From Cunninghamia lanceolata (lineage: Eukaryota > Streptophyta > Pinopsida > Cupressales > Cupressaceae): a stretch of DNA of 64,000 nucleotides. This document shows, one piece after another, positions 45,039 through 56,463 of the stretch. The translations under genes were made by a program, and so were the position numbers. The stretch covers positions 186,001-250,000 of the forward strand of contig BSBN01001149.1 of the NCBI GenBank assembly GCA_027924645.1, in the 5' to 3' direction. The notes below the pieces were generated by a model. That model searched no databases. It was not told where the DNA came from and saw nothing but the letters and a program-made list of their open reading frames with translations. The first letter of the stretch is position 1; every line of letters starts with the position of its first letter.

Positions 45039-48000
45039 CAACAGTTTCTGTTGCTGCTTTGGAGAAGCAGACAGTTCAAAAAGAAAGGGAGAAGAAAATT
45101 CGAGTTCATAGGCTAGCCTAGAAGGCCTACTATCTTGATAGGGGACCCTTGTAGGGATCACAGTACCAAGATCGTGTATCAGCTCAATCAGAGCTACTAC
45201 ATGAGCCAGATAGGGTGACAGGATACTCCAACGGGGTAGGAGGTATCCTAGGTCTAACAAGTGAAGTTGAAGCTAATCTAGTTATGACAGATCATGTTTC
45301 AGTTGTGATTCATTGCAAATCATTCATTGTAGCTTTATGCATTGCAGAAAGGTACATATAACTTTATTAAGTTTCCATGATTATAAACATTTATCACATG
45401 CAATAATGGTTCAGATTATGTTATGCAATTGATTTACAAGAAAGAGAAATTATACACAAAGTCATATTGCATGAAATAACTGATTATATTTAATGAAGAA
45501 GTGTTTATATGGTCCCACACAAGCCGTGGGAGTAACTGTATGTGATTCAATGCACAGTAATAAGTACATCTAAATTAAAAGGAAAGCATATAAAGTAAAG
45601 ATGGGACCCATCATTGCTTGAGTGAATGATGAATCCCGTTGTTTGCACGAGCATCTCCAAGCTGTCCTAGTGGTGGCTCCAATTGAACCTGTAGGAGGAA
45701 ATGAAAAAATGATGTTAGAGCTCTGGGTTTCATCTCTACTTCACTATGCAGTAACTCAAAATGTACTTATTGTTTTACATCAGATCAACAAGATAGAACA
45801 GATAAATAGAGCATCAAATGCATAAGATGAAGTAGGAAAAAGAAAATATGATCAAACCATCAAAAAGAGAGGCTTTAGCCTCGATGTCTTATCTAACATG
45901 TTTGTTCATTGTGCAGATGTAGGTACCTGAAGACCATTCATCAATGTCATCTCTTACAACAATCATAAAGCAACCGAGTTACAACCAAAAGCTATCAAAG
46001 ACAATAAAAAACTATCAAGAACAACAAAGGAGATGCCATGAAGAAGTAGGAAGTATGCATAGAGATAGGTGATAGTGTGCCAAGAGGAGTGTCACAGTGC
46101 CATCAAACACCATATACAGACAGTAGGCCTAGAGAAACAATCATCAAGGAGGCAGTCATAAAGAGGCCAAGTAGTCATAAAGCATCAGAAAGGCAGATTT
46201 CAATGTAACAACAGATATCTTGATACAATCAAATGTATAGGGGATAGCAAGAAAGGACAATAATTGACGACAGTGTGCTATCATGCTACAAAAACAGTCA
46301 CATGTTAAGAGATAGTCATGAGAAGACTGTAACAGCACCTAAAGGAGCCCTCATACCCAGACAATAAAGAGTAATACTCAAATGATATATAACAGTTGTC
46401 ATAGGACTGTGATAGCCAAAAGACAACACTATTATAGCAGTCATAAATGAGGGAGCAACATGGGTAGATTTCAACCTTATCAGACAAATAAGTGTAAGAG
46501 GCAACAATGTAATGCTGAGGTGCATATAGTGGAAGAACCATCAGAAGTAGCAATCACATCAAGAGGGCTGGCACAGAAACAAAAAATCTTATCTTAAAGG
46601 ACAACAGTCGCAAGATGCATATGACTTATAATGATCAACATTAAAAGTATCTTTTTACTGTCATTATCTTACCAGGAATAGGAATAACAAGTCAACACAT
46701 TCAAGTATCAAGAAGGAACAAGCCATATTAGTGACTATAATGACATAGTGCAGTGAATAAGAACAATAGTTGCAGTCATGTTTTGGAATAGTAATCATAG
46801 TCATGAAGTGCTAGGAAGCCGCAAAGAACACTGTCAGAAATGAAGAAACTATAACAACAACAAGGGAGAAGCCACTGCTAGGAGTGTTTCCAAAAGGCAT
46901 GCTTGCAAAGAAGACTGTATGCAACACTCAAGATCAGCCACCATGAGACATGAAATACAATAACAATAGGGTACAGTCCCAAACTCCTTAGAAGACAATC
47001 ACCTTTCAATGATGAAAGAGAGCACTTACAGAAGAGGGGGCGGGCATCCAAAACCAATGAGAAGGATCGTAATTATAAGTTTCCAATGGTAAAACAACTT
47101 GTTCCAAATATAAATAGCCCAAAAGAGAAGCCATTATGACATGGAGCAGTGAGAAGCCTTAAAGCATACATAGAAGACATTAAATAAGGCAGTGTGCATC
47201 TGGTATACAATCTCTAAGAGCCATAAGAAGGATAGTGGACAAGAGTACAAAGAGCATAGTAATAACCTTAAGAGCCTTGAAGACTTTGAAACATCTTTTG
47301 ACCTTGTAAGCCTTTCATCCTCACAGTTATAAAGTATGAAATGGAATGAGAAGTTACCATGGAAGGAATAGAAGACTATCAACAAATAATGAAGAGACAA
47401 CAATGCATAGAAACTCATAAACAGAGCATGTAGCCTAGAGTACTCAAAGAATTGTGCAAACGAGGTGTCTGTGTCAAGTAGCCCTCCCTGAATATCATCC
47501 ACTTCAATATCCAGAAGCTTAGTCTAGGAAATAAAGATAGAACGAATATTTACCACTTTTTATCATAAATGAGGTGTAAAATTGCTATTGAATGTTTAAC
47601 CATTGAAGTGGCTGATAGTCAAGCAGAGTGATGCTCTCAGCAGTCCAAAAGTAATCAATATAATGACTATCCTAGCACAGGAAAAGCCTTAAGAGATGAA
47701 ACAACAAACAACCATGGAAAAGAGCACCGAGTTGCTTGATAAGAAATGCATAGATTGCTTACCAGGCCAAAGTGAACCATGAGAAACAGTCAAACACTTT
47801 GAAAGCTACAAGTAGCGTCACATCATACTATCAAACCTCACAGTAGCTTCATAATATAGAGCATGAAACAAGAACCACAAAGAAGAAATTAAAGATACAA
47901 GTAAGTGATCTACAAGTGAATCTAGCATTCATAAGAGATAGCTGCAGTGGAATGTTGTTATGGTGTTCAAGCATGATCATATATGAACCATCCCAAGATT

Positions 48001-51000
48001 GTTAAGGCAAGTGTTGTAGCAACAGTCAACAAGGAGTCAATAGAGGATCAAGAAGCAATGCCTAGCGTGAAGTAGTGGTGAGTTAGAATGATGGAAAGGG
48101 AACAGTCTTGCTGGCAGTGAAAGAAGATAAAAAAGGTACAACAAAACAGTCTTCAAGGCACATCCTTCATAAGCAACAAAGACAACATACAGTGATGAAG
48201 AAGATAGAGGATCTATTCATAGAGTTTTGAAAAACCTTGAAAAGAACTGTGATTTTAAAGTAAGGTGTTATTGTGTCATTTTTACTTCAAATGGTTGTCT
48301 TGAATACTACCATAACCTCAGCAGGAGCACAAACAGTAAAACAAGCCTTCTCCAACATTTTCTTTCAGGGTAGAGAGTATGGCCAGAAACAGCAAAAAAT
48401 CATATTTCTCTTCCCATGTTCAAGAAACAATAAAGACAAATGGATGAAAATTGTACCACTATTTCTCTTATAGAAGTAGCAAGATGTGTGAAGGAAATTT
48501 TTTTTATCAAACCCTAAGCACTCGGAGCAGGTTTCTTGGATGGAAGTAAAAAAGGGCTCTTTTTCACTAGTATCTCACTGAAAAGAAATCATGCATAGGA
48601 AATATGCACAAAACACCTGATTTTCAAAGAACACATTTCATATTTTACTAGCAACATGAGAGCATTGAGGTAGTGATGAGGTTTGCCCTTAAGAGATTTC
48701 ATAACATATCATTATTCTAAAGAAAAGAATGAAACCCTAGGAGAGATTCATCTTGCATACAGTCGTTGTTTTAGAATATATTCTATATTTTGCATGAGAT
48801 AAAGATATACAGAGAAAGAGCTATCATTTTTCTACAGGAACCATGAAATAAAAGAAGGTTCACAGCTTCATTGAATAGCAAACTCTCAAAGGAATAGAAA
48901 ATAGAGATAATAGCATAGAGCACCATGTCAAGGAATATCATGCTATATACAAGACTTTTTTTCATTGGGTCTAAGTTCATTACATCAGTAAACAAAGGAA
49001 AAGAGTTGTAAAGAGACAAGTAGGAGTTTGTTTTGAAATTGAGCTTGTTTGAGCTTGCCTTCAAACCATGTAACCCCACTAGGGTTTTGTTTGCCAGGAA
49101 ATAGAAAAATAAATAGAAAAACCATTGTGGGCATAGAGCACCATACGAGAGGAGGAGAATGCACACAATTTAAAGCCTTACAAAGAGCAATAACATTCAT
49201 TTTTTCCACATATTCAAGGAGATAACACATGAAACATGAGAAGCCACTGTAAAGGCATGACTGTATTAGACAAGGAAATGTCATACCACCACAGAATGAA
49301 AGGGAAAATATAGTCTAAACAAAGATAGAGAGTCTCGGCATCAGAAGATGGAGAATTATGCTTACCAGTAAAGTAGGTTATCTATCTGAAGTAGAGAACT
49401 AGCAGTTGAAACCCTTCAGAGAGCTCGACACAGCTACAACAAGCCCTTCAAATCCTTAGAAGCACCATGGTGGCAGTAGAGAAAAATTCAATGAGGTAAA
49501 AGTGAAAGAAAGAATGTGAATCTTAGGGTTTCAAAAAAGTTGTTTTGTTACATGCCCAAGCCCTAAAAGGGTATTTTTGACTTTTAAGTTAAAATCATGA
49601 AGAAGAATCATATATGCTGTGGTCAATAACTTTTAAGTCATGAAAGCCTAATGAAAATCACGGGGTCGTGGAGTAACAAGAGTAGTACCATGCCTTTTGA
49701 GCTTTAAAAAACATAATCATAATAAAGATTTGATGCATGTGGTGGCTGATGGGAGTCATAAAGAATGTGATAAAGTTTGGTTATTTTTGATAATGTTTTA
49801 AATCTCAAGTCAAACAAAATCGCAATTATGACTAAGGGTTGTGAAGGCAAATAAGGGTCTTTTGACTCTAATTTGACTTAGACCAATTTGAAGAGGATTG
49901 AGATCTTTTTGACAGTGACTAAGGGCAGAATAGAGGTTTTATTTTGCATGGATATTGGAAGAGGGTTTATTTTTTGCCTTAAGGGCTATTGCTATAATGT
50001 AAAACCCCTTATATTTTTTGCATAAATAAATGACAAAAACTGTAGAGGAAAACTAATGCATTGTAGACTTAACATAATTCAGGGGTAAACCTATCTGAAT
50101 AGTCCACTCTATCATTGTACTCCTACATTAAATTTTCAACCATGGAGCGTAAGCTTATGATGGCACTGCACTGTATGTGCCTTTAAGACTCATGTCTTTC
50201 CTAAACTATCTTATCTAAACCTACTTATATTATTCTACTTGGCTAGAATTCACAAAAATGCAAGAATAGTAAAAACAACTATAGAACCTAGTGGCTACGG
50301 GTACCTGCAACATAAGCTGTAGATAACTGTACTCAACAGGAAATGACAGAATTAACTCAAAATGTCCAGAATGATAAAAGAACTAATACTAACCTCCGGA
50401 GGACTCAAAATAGACAAAGCATGCAATTGTTCATGAACCATACTATTGTAGCTTAACATTCAAAGTATTCAAATTGACTCGTAATGTGTTTATATATAAT
50501 GAAGAACAGATTTAACAAGTAATGCATAAAGAAATGAAGAAATAAATGAAGTGAAGATCAACACCTTGAGTGGCCAGCTCAGGGAACTGTCTCACTTAAC
50601 TATAAATCAAATCTAATTTAGATATTCACGCATCTCAATTCACATAGTTCCATTCATTGCAAATCATAAACAGAATGTCTTTAGATTGTATTCAATAATA
50701 ACATTCCTCAATAAAACATGTCTGATGGAAACAGAGCAATAACTGAATGACTAGAAAACAAAGTAACTAACTTAATATCTAACTCATCCCTCCTAACTTA
50801 TACAGAAATGGGAGAGTTTTATGCAACTACTAGATAACTTCAACTATCAATCCATCCCTAGATTCTAGGGTACAAGTTTGAGATTGATTTATTAATCTAA
50901 CTAAACATAGGAAACAGAGTCCTATTCAAACAGAAATTCCTTTGCAATGGTTTGCATGAAGAACACACATAAGCTGCGGTCAAGACAAATCTACTTCTTC

Positions 51001-52519
51001 TATATTTATTTCTTTCCATGATGGTTCACATCTATCCTCCAGCTGCCTGCACTTCTAGCATCCTAACTTCACTTCCTTTAATTCTCCTGTCTGCTACTTC
51101 GCTACAAATGCTCATTTCCTTGATAGCACGTTCTTGTTGCACAAGGGTTAATTCACAAAACATATGCACACAAATAACCTTAATGACTAAACCATAGGAT
51201 TCTATCTATATTGCATGCATACTCATATTTAAATCATTCATTTGATAATATCATCATCATATTCCATATCAATAACATAGATTCAAAGTCTTGCAAAGTA
51301 TATAAAAAGACAACATATAATGGTAGTGATGTTAGTAAAGTGTCTGAAGGATCATATGAAAGAGTTCTAAAAGCATATAAAAATAGCATAAAAAGAGGTC
51401 AATATTGCAACCCATAAAAAACAATGTAACTTAACACCTATTAAGTGCAATGTTCATAATAAATTGCCTTAATACTTGTTAAATAATCAACCTAGAGGGA
51501 GACACAAGCATTAGATAACAATTATTAAGGCAAAATCATGTCATTGCTTTTAATATTTGTTAAATTAGGTCCTTTTTGCCCTCTAATCATGCAAAAAATA
51601 GAAGGAGGAGTTAAACTGAGGTCTCAAACTCATGCAGGGACATATCTAAGTTCTATTTTTGACTTGGCGTCAAAGGGGACTATTTTTGGTAGTTTTTTGG
51701 TCAAGGGCTTTGAGACTTGGAGTTCTAGGCTATTTTTGCTCATCTTGGAGGATTTTTGGGGCCTTAATTTTAGGCTTTTCACTTGTGCTCGCCCAACAAC
51801 TTGGAGTTGCTTTTTCAGATTCATTCATGCACATTTTGGAGTCCAGTTGAGCTACAGTTGACTTCTCATTCATTTTTTGAGACAAATTTTGTATTATAGG
51901 GAAAAAAAAAAGCTCATGCTTTTTTCTTGGTTCTTGCTTTTTCCCTAGCTTTGCACATTGCAGAGAGAGATTGAGTTGTAACTCAGCCATTTTTTTTAGT
52001 TTATGCAGTAGCACCAGTTTATTTTCCAACAGTTCATTATTATTTTGTAGAGATTCCTTCTATTTTCAATACAATCAGGTGTCCATCTACTTAGATTTGG
52101 GCGTCTTGTCTCATGTTGAATTATTTGATGAGAATTTATCGTGTTTTATCATAAAACCTCTAAGTTTTCTGTCTTGTTCTTTGGATGCAAGTACACAAAG
52201 TTTGATTTTATTACATGTTACAGATTATGCAAGTTCTTCATGCTTTTCTGTGAAACACTTTTGTAGTGAAATTGATCAGTTTGAGTTGTAAGAACAGGTG
52301 TGTTGAAGGATAATTGTGAATCATATTGTAGATTGGAGTTAAAATATTGGTGCATCACCCCCTTTAGTATAGATTTTCAATTTAGTTTTCAGTTTATTCA
52401 AGTATTCTCCTATCTCTTTTCCTCATCAGTTTATAGATCCAAAGGGGCATTTAATCGGAGCCAACTCTTCCAGAGGTCTATTCTCGAAACAGACAAACCT
52501 ACAGTCTAAGAATGTTCCC
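45039..52519. other. 7.5-kb unrecognised part of element F
   Basis: No domain recognised on either strand. 45045-45290 reads as a polar, Lys/Glu-rich peptide with a few stops (ALEKQTVQKEREKKIRVHRL), perhaps a captured exon. 45840-49500 is strikingly purine-rich on the plus strand, with many repeats of cataaag- and aagaag-like words. 50560-50600 contains tgagtggccagctc, shared with 7783-7796. 51540-52510 has only short frames. The coding sense of F resumes near 52520, so a large insertion, possibly in reverse orientation, is likely. I found no LTR pair or target duplication. Confidence 0.4.
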
Positions 52520-53470
52520 ATGTTGCATGGGATTGCCAAGCTTGTAAAGGCTTAGCATTTGAGGCGCAATCCTCCATGACAACAATTATGGTTCAAGGTG
52601 CTCCAACACCACCTCAACCCCTGAGTTACATTCTCAATTTTGTAAAACATATTACTCAAGGACATAAAGTGTATCAAAATGTGTCCAACAACCCAACTAC
52701 AATGTGGTTGCTCACACATACAATACATGAAATATTAAACAAAGTAAACAATATTCAAACATTCTAATCACTTTACCAACTTCTCAACCTATGCTTCCTC
52801 AACCACCTCATCTAACTCATAATGTTGGTCGAGATTATGATCTTGTTGAACAACTTTGTGCTACTCTTGCTAAGATCTCTCTCTAGGAACTCATACAAAC
52901 ATCACTTACATACCATAGAATGCTCCAAGAAGCTTTAAAAAAGGTGATTGTACCACATGTTGTTAAGCCAAATGATGTAGCAACTCTGTTAGATTGTATG
53001 CAAGTGATAAAAATGGATATTCTTTTTAACAACATGAATTACCGTCAATTGAAGTTTAAAACCAATATGATCCTCTTGTAATCCCTGTCGCAATAAATAA
53101 AAAGTTTATAAAGCGAGTTATGATTGACAATGGATCAACTCTTAATGTTTGTGGCATTGATTTGTTACATAAAATCAAGATTGACACATCTTTAATCAAA
53201 CCGGATAAACTCAACATTAGTGGCTTCAAGATAACATTGGTAGACAATCATTGGGTACCATAAATTTACCCATAAATGTTGGACATGTGACATTATCTAC
53301 CCTTATCCATGTCATGCTGGGTGCACTTTCATATAACATCATTCTTGGTAGATCGTGGATTCATGCCATGGGGGCAAGTCCATCTATCCTTCATCGATCA
53401 GTAAAGTTTATTTATGCAAATAAACTTCACACCATTGAAGCTGACCCAAATCTGGAAATTTGTTTATAGG
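52520..53470 (+). pseudogene. Element F Gag end and aspartic protease relic (Tat-like)
   Basis: Starting near 52533 the text DCQACKGLAFEAQ leads into a long linker, with SLQEL-like and HRMLQEALKKV near 52885-52945, a block seen before the protease in Tat/Ogre-type polyproteins. The protease active site reads VMIDNGSTLNVC at about 53118-53153, with the Asp kept and the following Thr/Ser replaced by Asn. Then come LGTINLPINVGHV (53252-53290) and the flap-to-end block NIILGRSWIHAMGASPSILH (about 53338-53397). Shifts occur near 52765, 53080 and 53250. It ends at TAG 53467. Without RT or INT it cannot replicate alone. Confidence 0.7.
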
Positions 53471-53499
53471 TTGAGGCAAAAAAATAAGTTATCAATCAC

Positions 53500-54014
53500 A
53501 AACTTCTCAATAACTTAAAAGTTGACTCATCAATACCTCTTGTCGTAGACAATACTATGCAAGATTCCAAATCACCATCGAATGCACTTCTTGACGACGA
53601 TTGGGGTTCATTAGATTTTACTCCTTCCTTTATGGGGGAATATGAACTTAATAACTCTAATCCTGACACATCAAAATTTGCCTCGATCTCATCCAAGCAA
53701 TCTTTTGAAATACCTAAGAAACTTAAAGTTTCTCTAGTAGCAAACAAAGACAATACTCTTACACTACAAAATATGAGATTTGTGAGGCCCCACTTTCTTC
53801 TAAAAAGATGGAGTCTCTCTATGGTCATGGATTTCAAATCCTTTACAAAAATTGTAACTATGTAGGTAATGGTTGTGGCATAAAACAAGGAATCAAAGTA
53901 CCCTTAGAAGTTGTTGCACATAGCTCTTCAACTGGTATTGGATACAATCCTTTGAAGCCCACCAAAGTCTACCATCATCCTACTCTTAATGTTTATCAAC
54001 ACGTCCAAGACTAA
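53500..54014 (+). pseudogene. Element F linker and G-patch-like segment
   Basis: An acidic linker (DSKSPSNALLDDDWGSLDF, 53557-53865) is followed, in another frame at 53808-54014, by MESLYGHGFQILYKNCNYVG, NGCGIKQGI and SSTGIGYNPLK. The spaced Gly pattern and the aromatic-Gly start match a decayed G-patch, in the position it occupies after the protease in some plant gypsy elements. Element G also has one. No RT follows. Confidence 0.5.
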
Positions 54015-55074
54015 ATATGATAGATCCTGAGATGATAGACATGGATTGTTTGCTAAGAATATCCCATTGAATCAGGTAAGTATTTCTCCCTTATTTAGCC
54101 ACACTCGATGTAGCACCTATTCCAGTTGCTCTCAAGGGTGGCCTCATCTTAGGTACATATGTTAATGTGTTGTGTTCCCCCATGTAGTATTAAATATTTG
54201 TTTAGGTCTCCTTGGATGACCATTGATACTCTTGTAAGGTTAAGGATACAAGGAGACCGCCTCTATTGTGATACTTATTCTATTTGTTTCTCTATTCTTC
54301 TATTCTCTTATCTTATTGCAATTGTTGTGTGTGATGCCTTGGGAGCATAACGTTGCTGAGGATGTCTTGGGGGCATCTTCCCACGTTGTGAACCTAAGTC
54401 ACTTTTGTCTCCTCTCTCATTTTTTATGATTTCATTCTTCCGTGGCTCTACTAGTCGGCAGATGACGATAATAAAACTACTGATAAGGACCATGTGTCCC
54501 TAAACAAGAAAAAAATGGACCTAGCCCATATATGAAAATGGGGGTAATTTGTTATTGACGCTTGACTAGTAGAATCACTCTATGTTATGTTGTGATCATG
54601 TATTGTGTTGTGAAATTGTTGTAACAAGCCTTTGCAATACTCTAAATCTATTGCTATGCACTTTGAATTTCTTTTGTCTCACCTTGTAGCTACACTCAGT
54701 TATGAGATACCTGAAGTATAACCTCACATATATACTTAGTTCTGAACCCATAAGTATAGCCTTGGTTTGTTGCCTTATTTCTATATCAGTTCCATGAAAT
54801 GATTTGGTTGTTATCTTAGATTTTCTAACTAACGCTTATATATTGTTGATCAATGGTTGTTAGAAAATAATATCAATGTGTTTGTTGGGAACAATTCAAC
54901 AATTGTAAGTACATGTCACTTTGGGGCATGGGCTTTGTGAAATCTCTTGTTCCCTCACATGTTTTCAACTTTACCTTAAACATGATTGCTACCAGCAAGC
55001 AGGAGCAACCGCTTTAAAGTGGGGACATATATTTTGGTAAATGCTTGGATATGTTAGATATTGTGATAAAGCAT

Positions 55075-55262
55075 GTTTGTGTATGCTTCCTTTTTATTGT
55101 AAGGCATCTTTGTGATGCAAGTGGGGTTGTATACTTTGTTTTGTGTGTTGTGTATGTTTCCTTTTCATTGTAATGTGTCTCTATGATGCAGGTGGGATTG
55201 TATACTTTGTACACATGCTTCCTTTTCACTGTAAGGCTTCTCCATGATGCAGGTGGCGTTGT
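55075..55262. repeat. Three imperfect ~60-70 bp repeats
   Basis: Each unit has g(c/t)ttccttttyatt/actgtaa, then tgatgcargtggggttgtat. Unit landmarks lie at about 55085, 55156 and 55217. Confidence 0.75.
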
Positions 55263-55439
55263 ATGTTTTTGAAATCCCTTCTGTGGAAGGTGGGATCATG
55301 TATTCCCTTGAGTGGTTTTACATCCTTTTAAAAAGTCCTCTATGGAGTCAGGGTTGGATCTTGAGTTACTCACCCTTAAGCATGTCTTTTTGATTGTGAT
55401 AGCGTAGCTCAACTGTCAAGTGTGTTTGGTGTGTCTTAG

Positions 55440-55715
55440 ATGGTAGCATGTAGTGATGAGCTCCCCCCCATTGCTCGTGTTTTATGTGTTTAAGACGTAT
55501 AATGTGTCAACAACATACTCTATGACGCTCGTGTATTTCATGTGTTTTTTGTGTGTCTTCCTTACGTGTCTTGCATGTTTTAGTGGTGATTTGTAGTGAT
55601 GAGCTCCCCTCATGCCATGTGTTTTGCATGTTTTGTGGTGGCGCGTAGCAATGAGCTCCCCCCATGCTGTGTGTTGTGTGTGCTTTTGATGACAGCACAT
55701 AGCGATGAGATCCCC
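55440..55715. repeat. Four copies of a gatgagctcccc motif block
   Basis: The block t(a/g)tagtgatgagctcccccc, followed by catgc(t/c)gtgt and gtgtttt-like text, occurs near 55450, 55592, 55648 and 55697 (last copy gatgagatccccc). Spacing is about 50-140 bp. Confidence 0.75.
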
Positions 55716-56052
55716 CATTTGCCTAGTTAGGGTTATAAAATTGTTTAATCATGTCTTCTCTTCATGTATGCCTTGTGTACTATGTGACTATGTCCATGCC
55801 TTCTCCATGTATTACATGCCTTTTTACTATCTTCTTCATGTATTGCATGCTTCTTGATTATATTATTTATGTTTTGTGTGACTGTCAAGTGTTTTCTTAA
55901 GTATGTTTGCCTAAGCTTGGGTGGGGGCTAGAAATGGTTCTCCAAACTTAGGGTGTGTCTTCGCTCTAGTGTCTGATGTGTTTGATGTGCTTTGATCGTA
56001 CTTTAATGCATGTATTAATCATAAGAGTAAAAACATTAAAGTGGGGGTTAAA

Positions 56053-56463
56053 TTTTATGGAGTAAAAAGTGGCCACATGTCTTTTTACTTCCTTGTTTAG
56101 CTACTAGGTCCTTGTGATTACATTATACATTCTAAATATTCATCCCGATGTAAATTACCTGAAACCAATGTAAATTAGGAACAAGGGGCCCATGCTTAAC
56201 CTTATATCGAATCTAAAAGGGGCTCAAACACTTGGGTGCCACCATTCAAGTCTTCCCTGATTGGTTGGGGCAAATTTAATTGCTTTTCGACATAGGACCT
56301 TTAAAAAGGTTTCTCCTTGTTGGCTCTTTTGGTTTAATTTGATGAATGTTAGTGAGAAAGCATATATAAGTGTATTTTTTAATTCATTATGAACCTAGAT
56401 AAAGATAGCCAACTTGAAGCAGTGGAGTAAAGAGCATTCAAAGCATTCATTGTGATTCTAGAG
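56053..56463 (+). mobile_element. 3' LTR of element F, truncated
   Basis: 411 bp matching the first 410 bp of the 5' LTR, with the expected terminal TG changed to TT. It breaks off after gtgattctag, where copia C begins. The remaining ~850 bp of the LTR are missing, so no right target duplication can be seen. Confidence 0.85.

Larger units (their letters stand above)
54015..56052 (+). other. 3' non-coding part of element F
   Basis: About 2 kb with no gene. It holds two minisatellite-like clusters (55075-55262 and 55440-55715) described separately. The polypurine tract aaagtgggggttaaat at 56037-56052 touches the 3' LTR. The region where RT, RNase H and integrase would be expected contains nothing of the kind. 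Confidence 0.6.
25459..56463 (+). mobile_element. Large gypsy-type element F, interrupted and truncated
   Basis: The first 410 bases match 56053-56463 closely (ttatggagtaaaaagtgg through cattcattgtgattctag) and follow the LTR order expected for a plus-strand element. The 5' LTR continues to 26710, is interrupted by element G, and ends with 43652-43666 (tttctcacacttaaca, counting back from the CA). A PBS-like tggtgaactcg follows at 43670. A purine tract (aaagtgggggttaaat) touches the 3' LTR at 56053. Without G, F is about 14 kb. The interior has an unknown N-terminal ORF, a long unrecognised part, a Tat-like protease and a G-patch. No RT or integrase was seen. Confidence 0.8.

Noticed and set aside
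46156..49284. Minus-strand frames of 60-127 codons in the purine-rich part of F
   Set aside because: Hydrophobic Tyr/Leu/Phe/Ser-rich products are expected from a pyrimidine-rich strand; no family recognised and no consistent frame.
54980..55720. Possible CRISPR-like array from spaced repeats
   Set aside because: Units are imperfect, without unique equal-length spacers, in plant transposon DNA; they are minisatellites.
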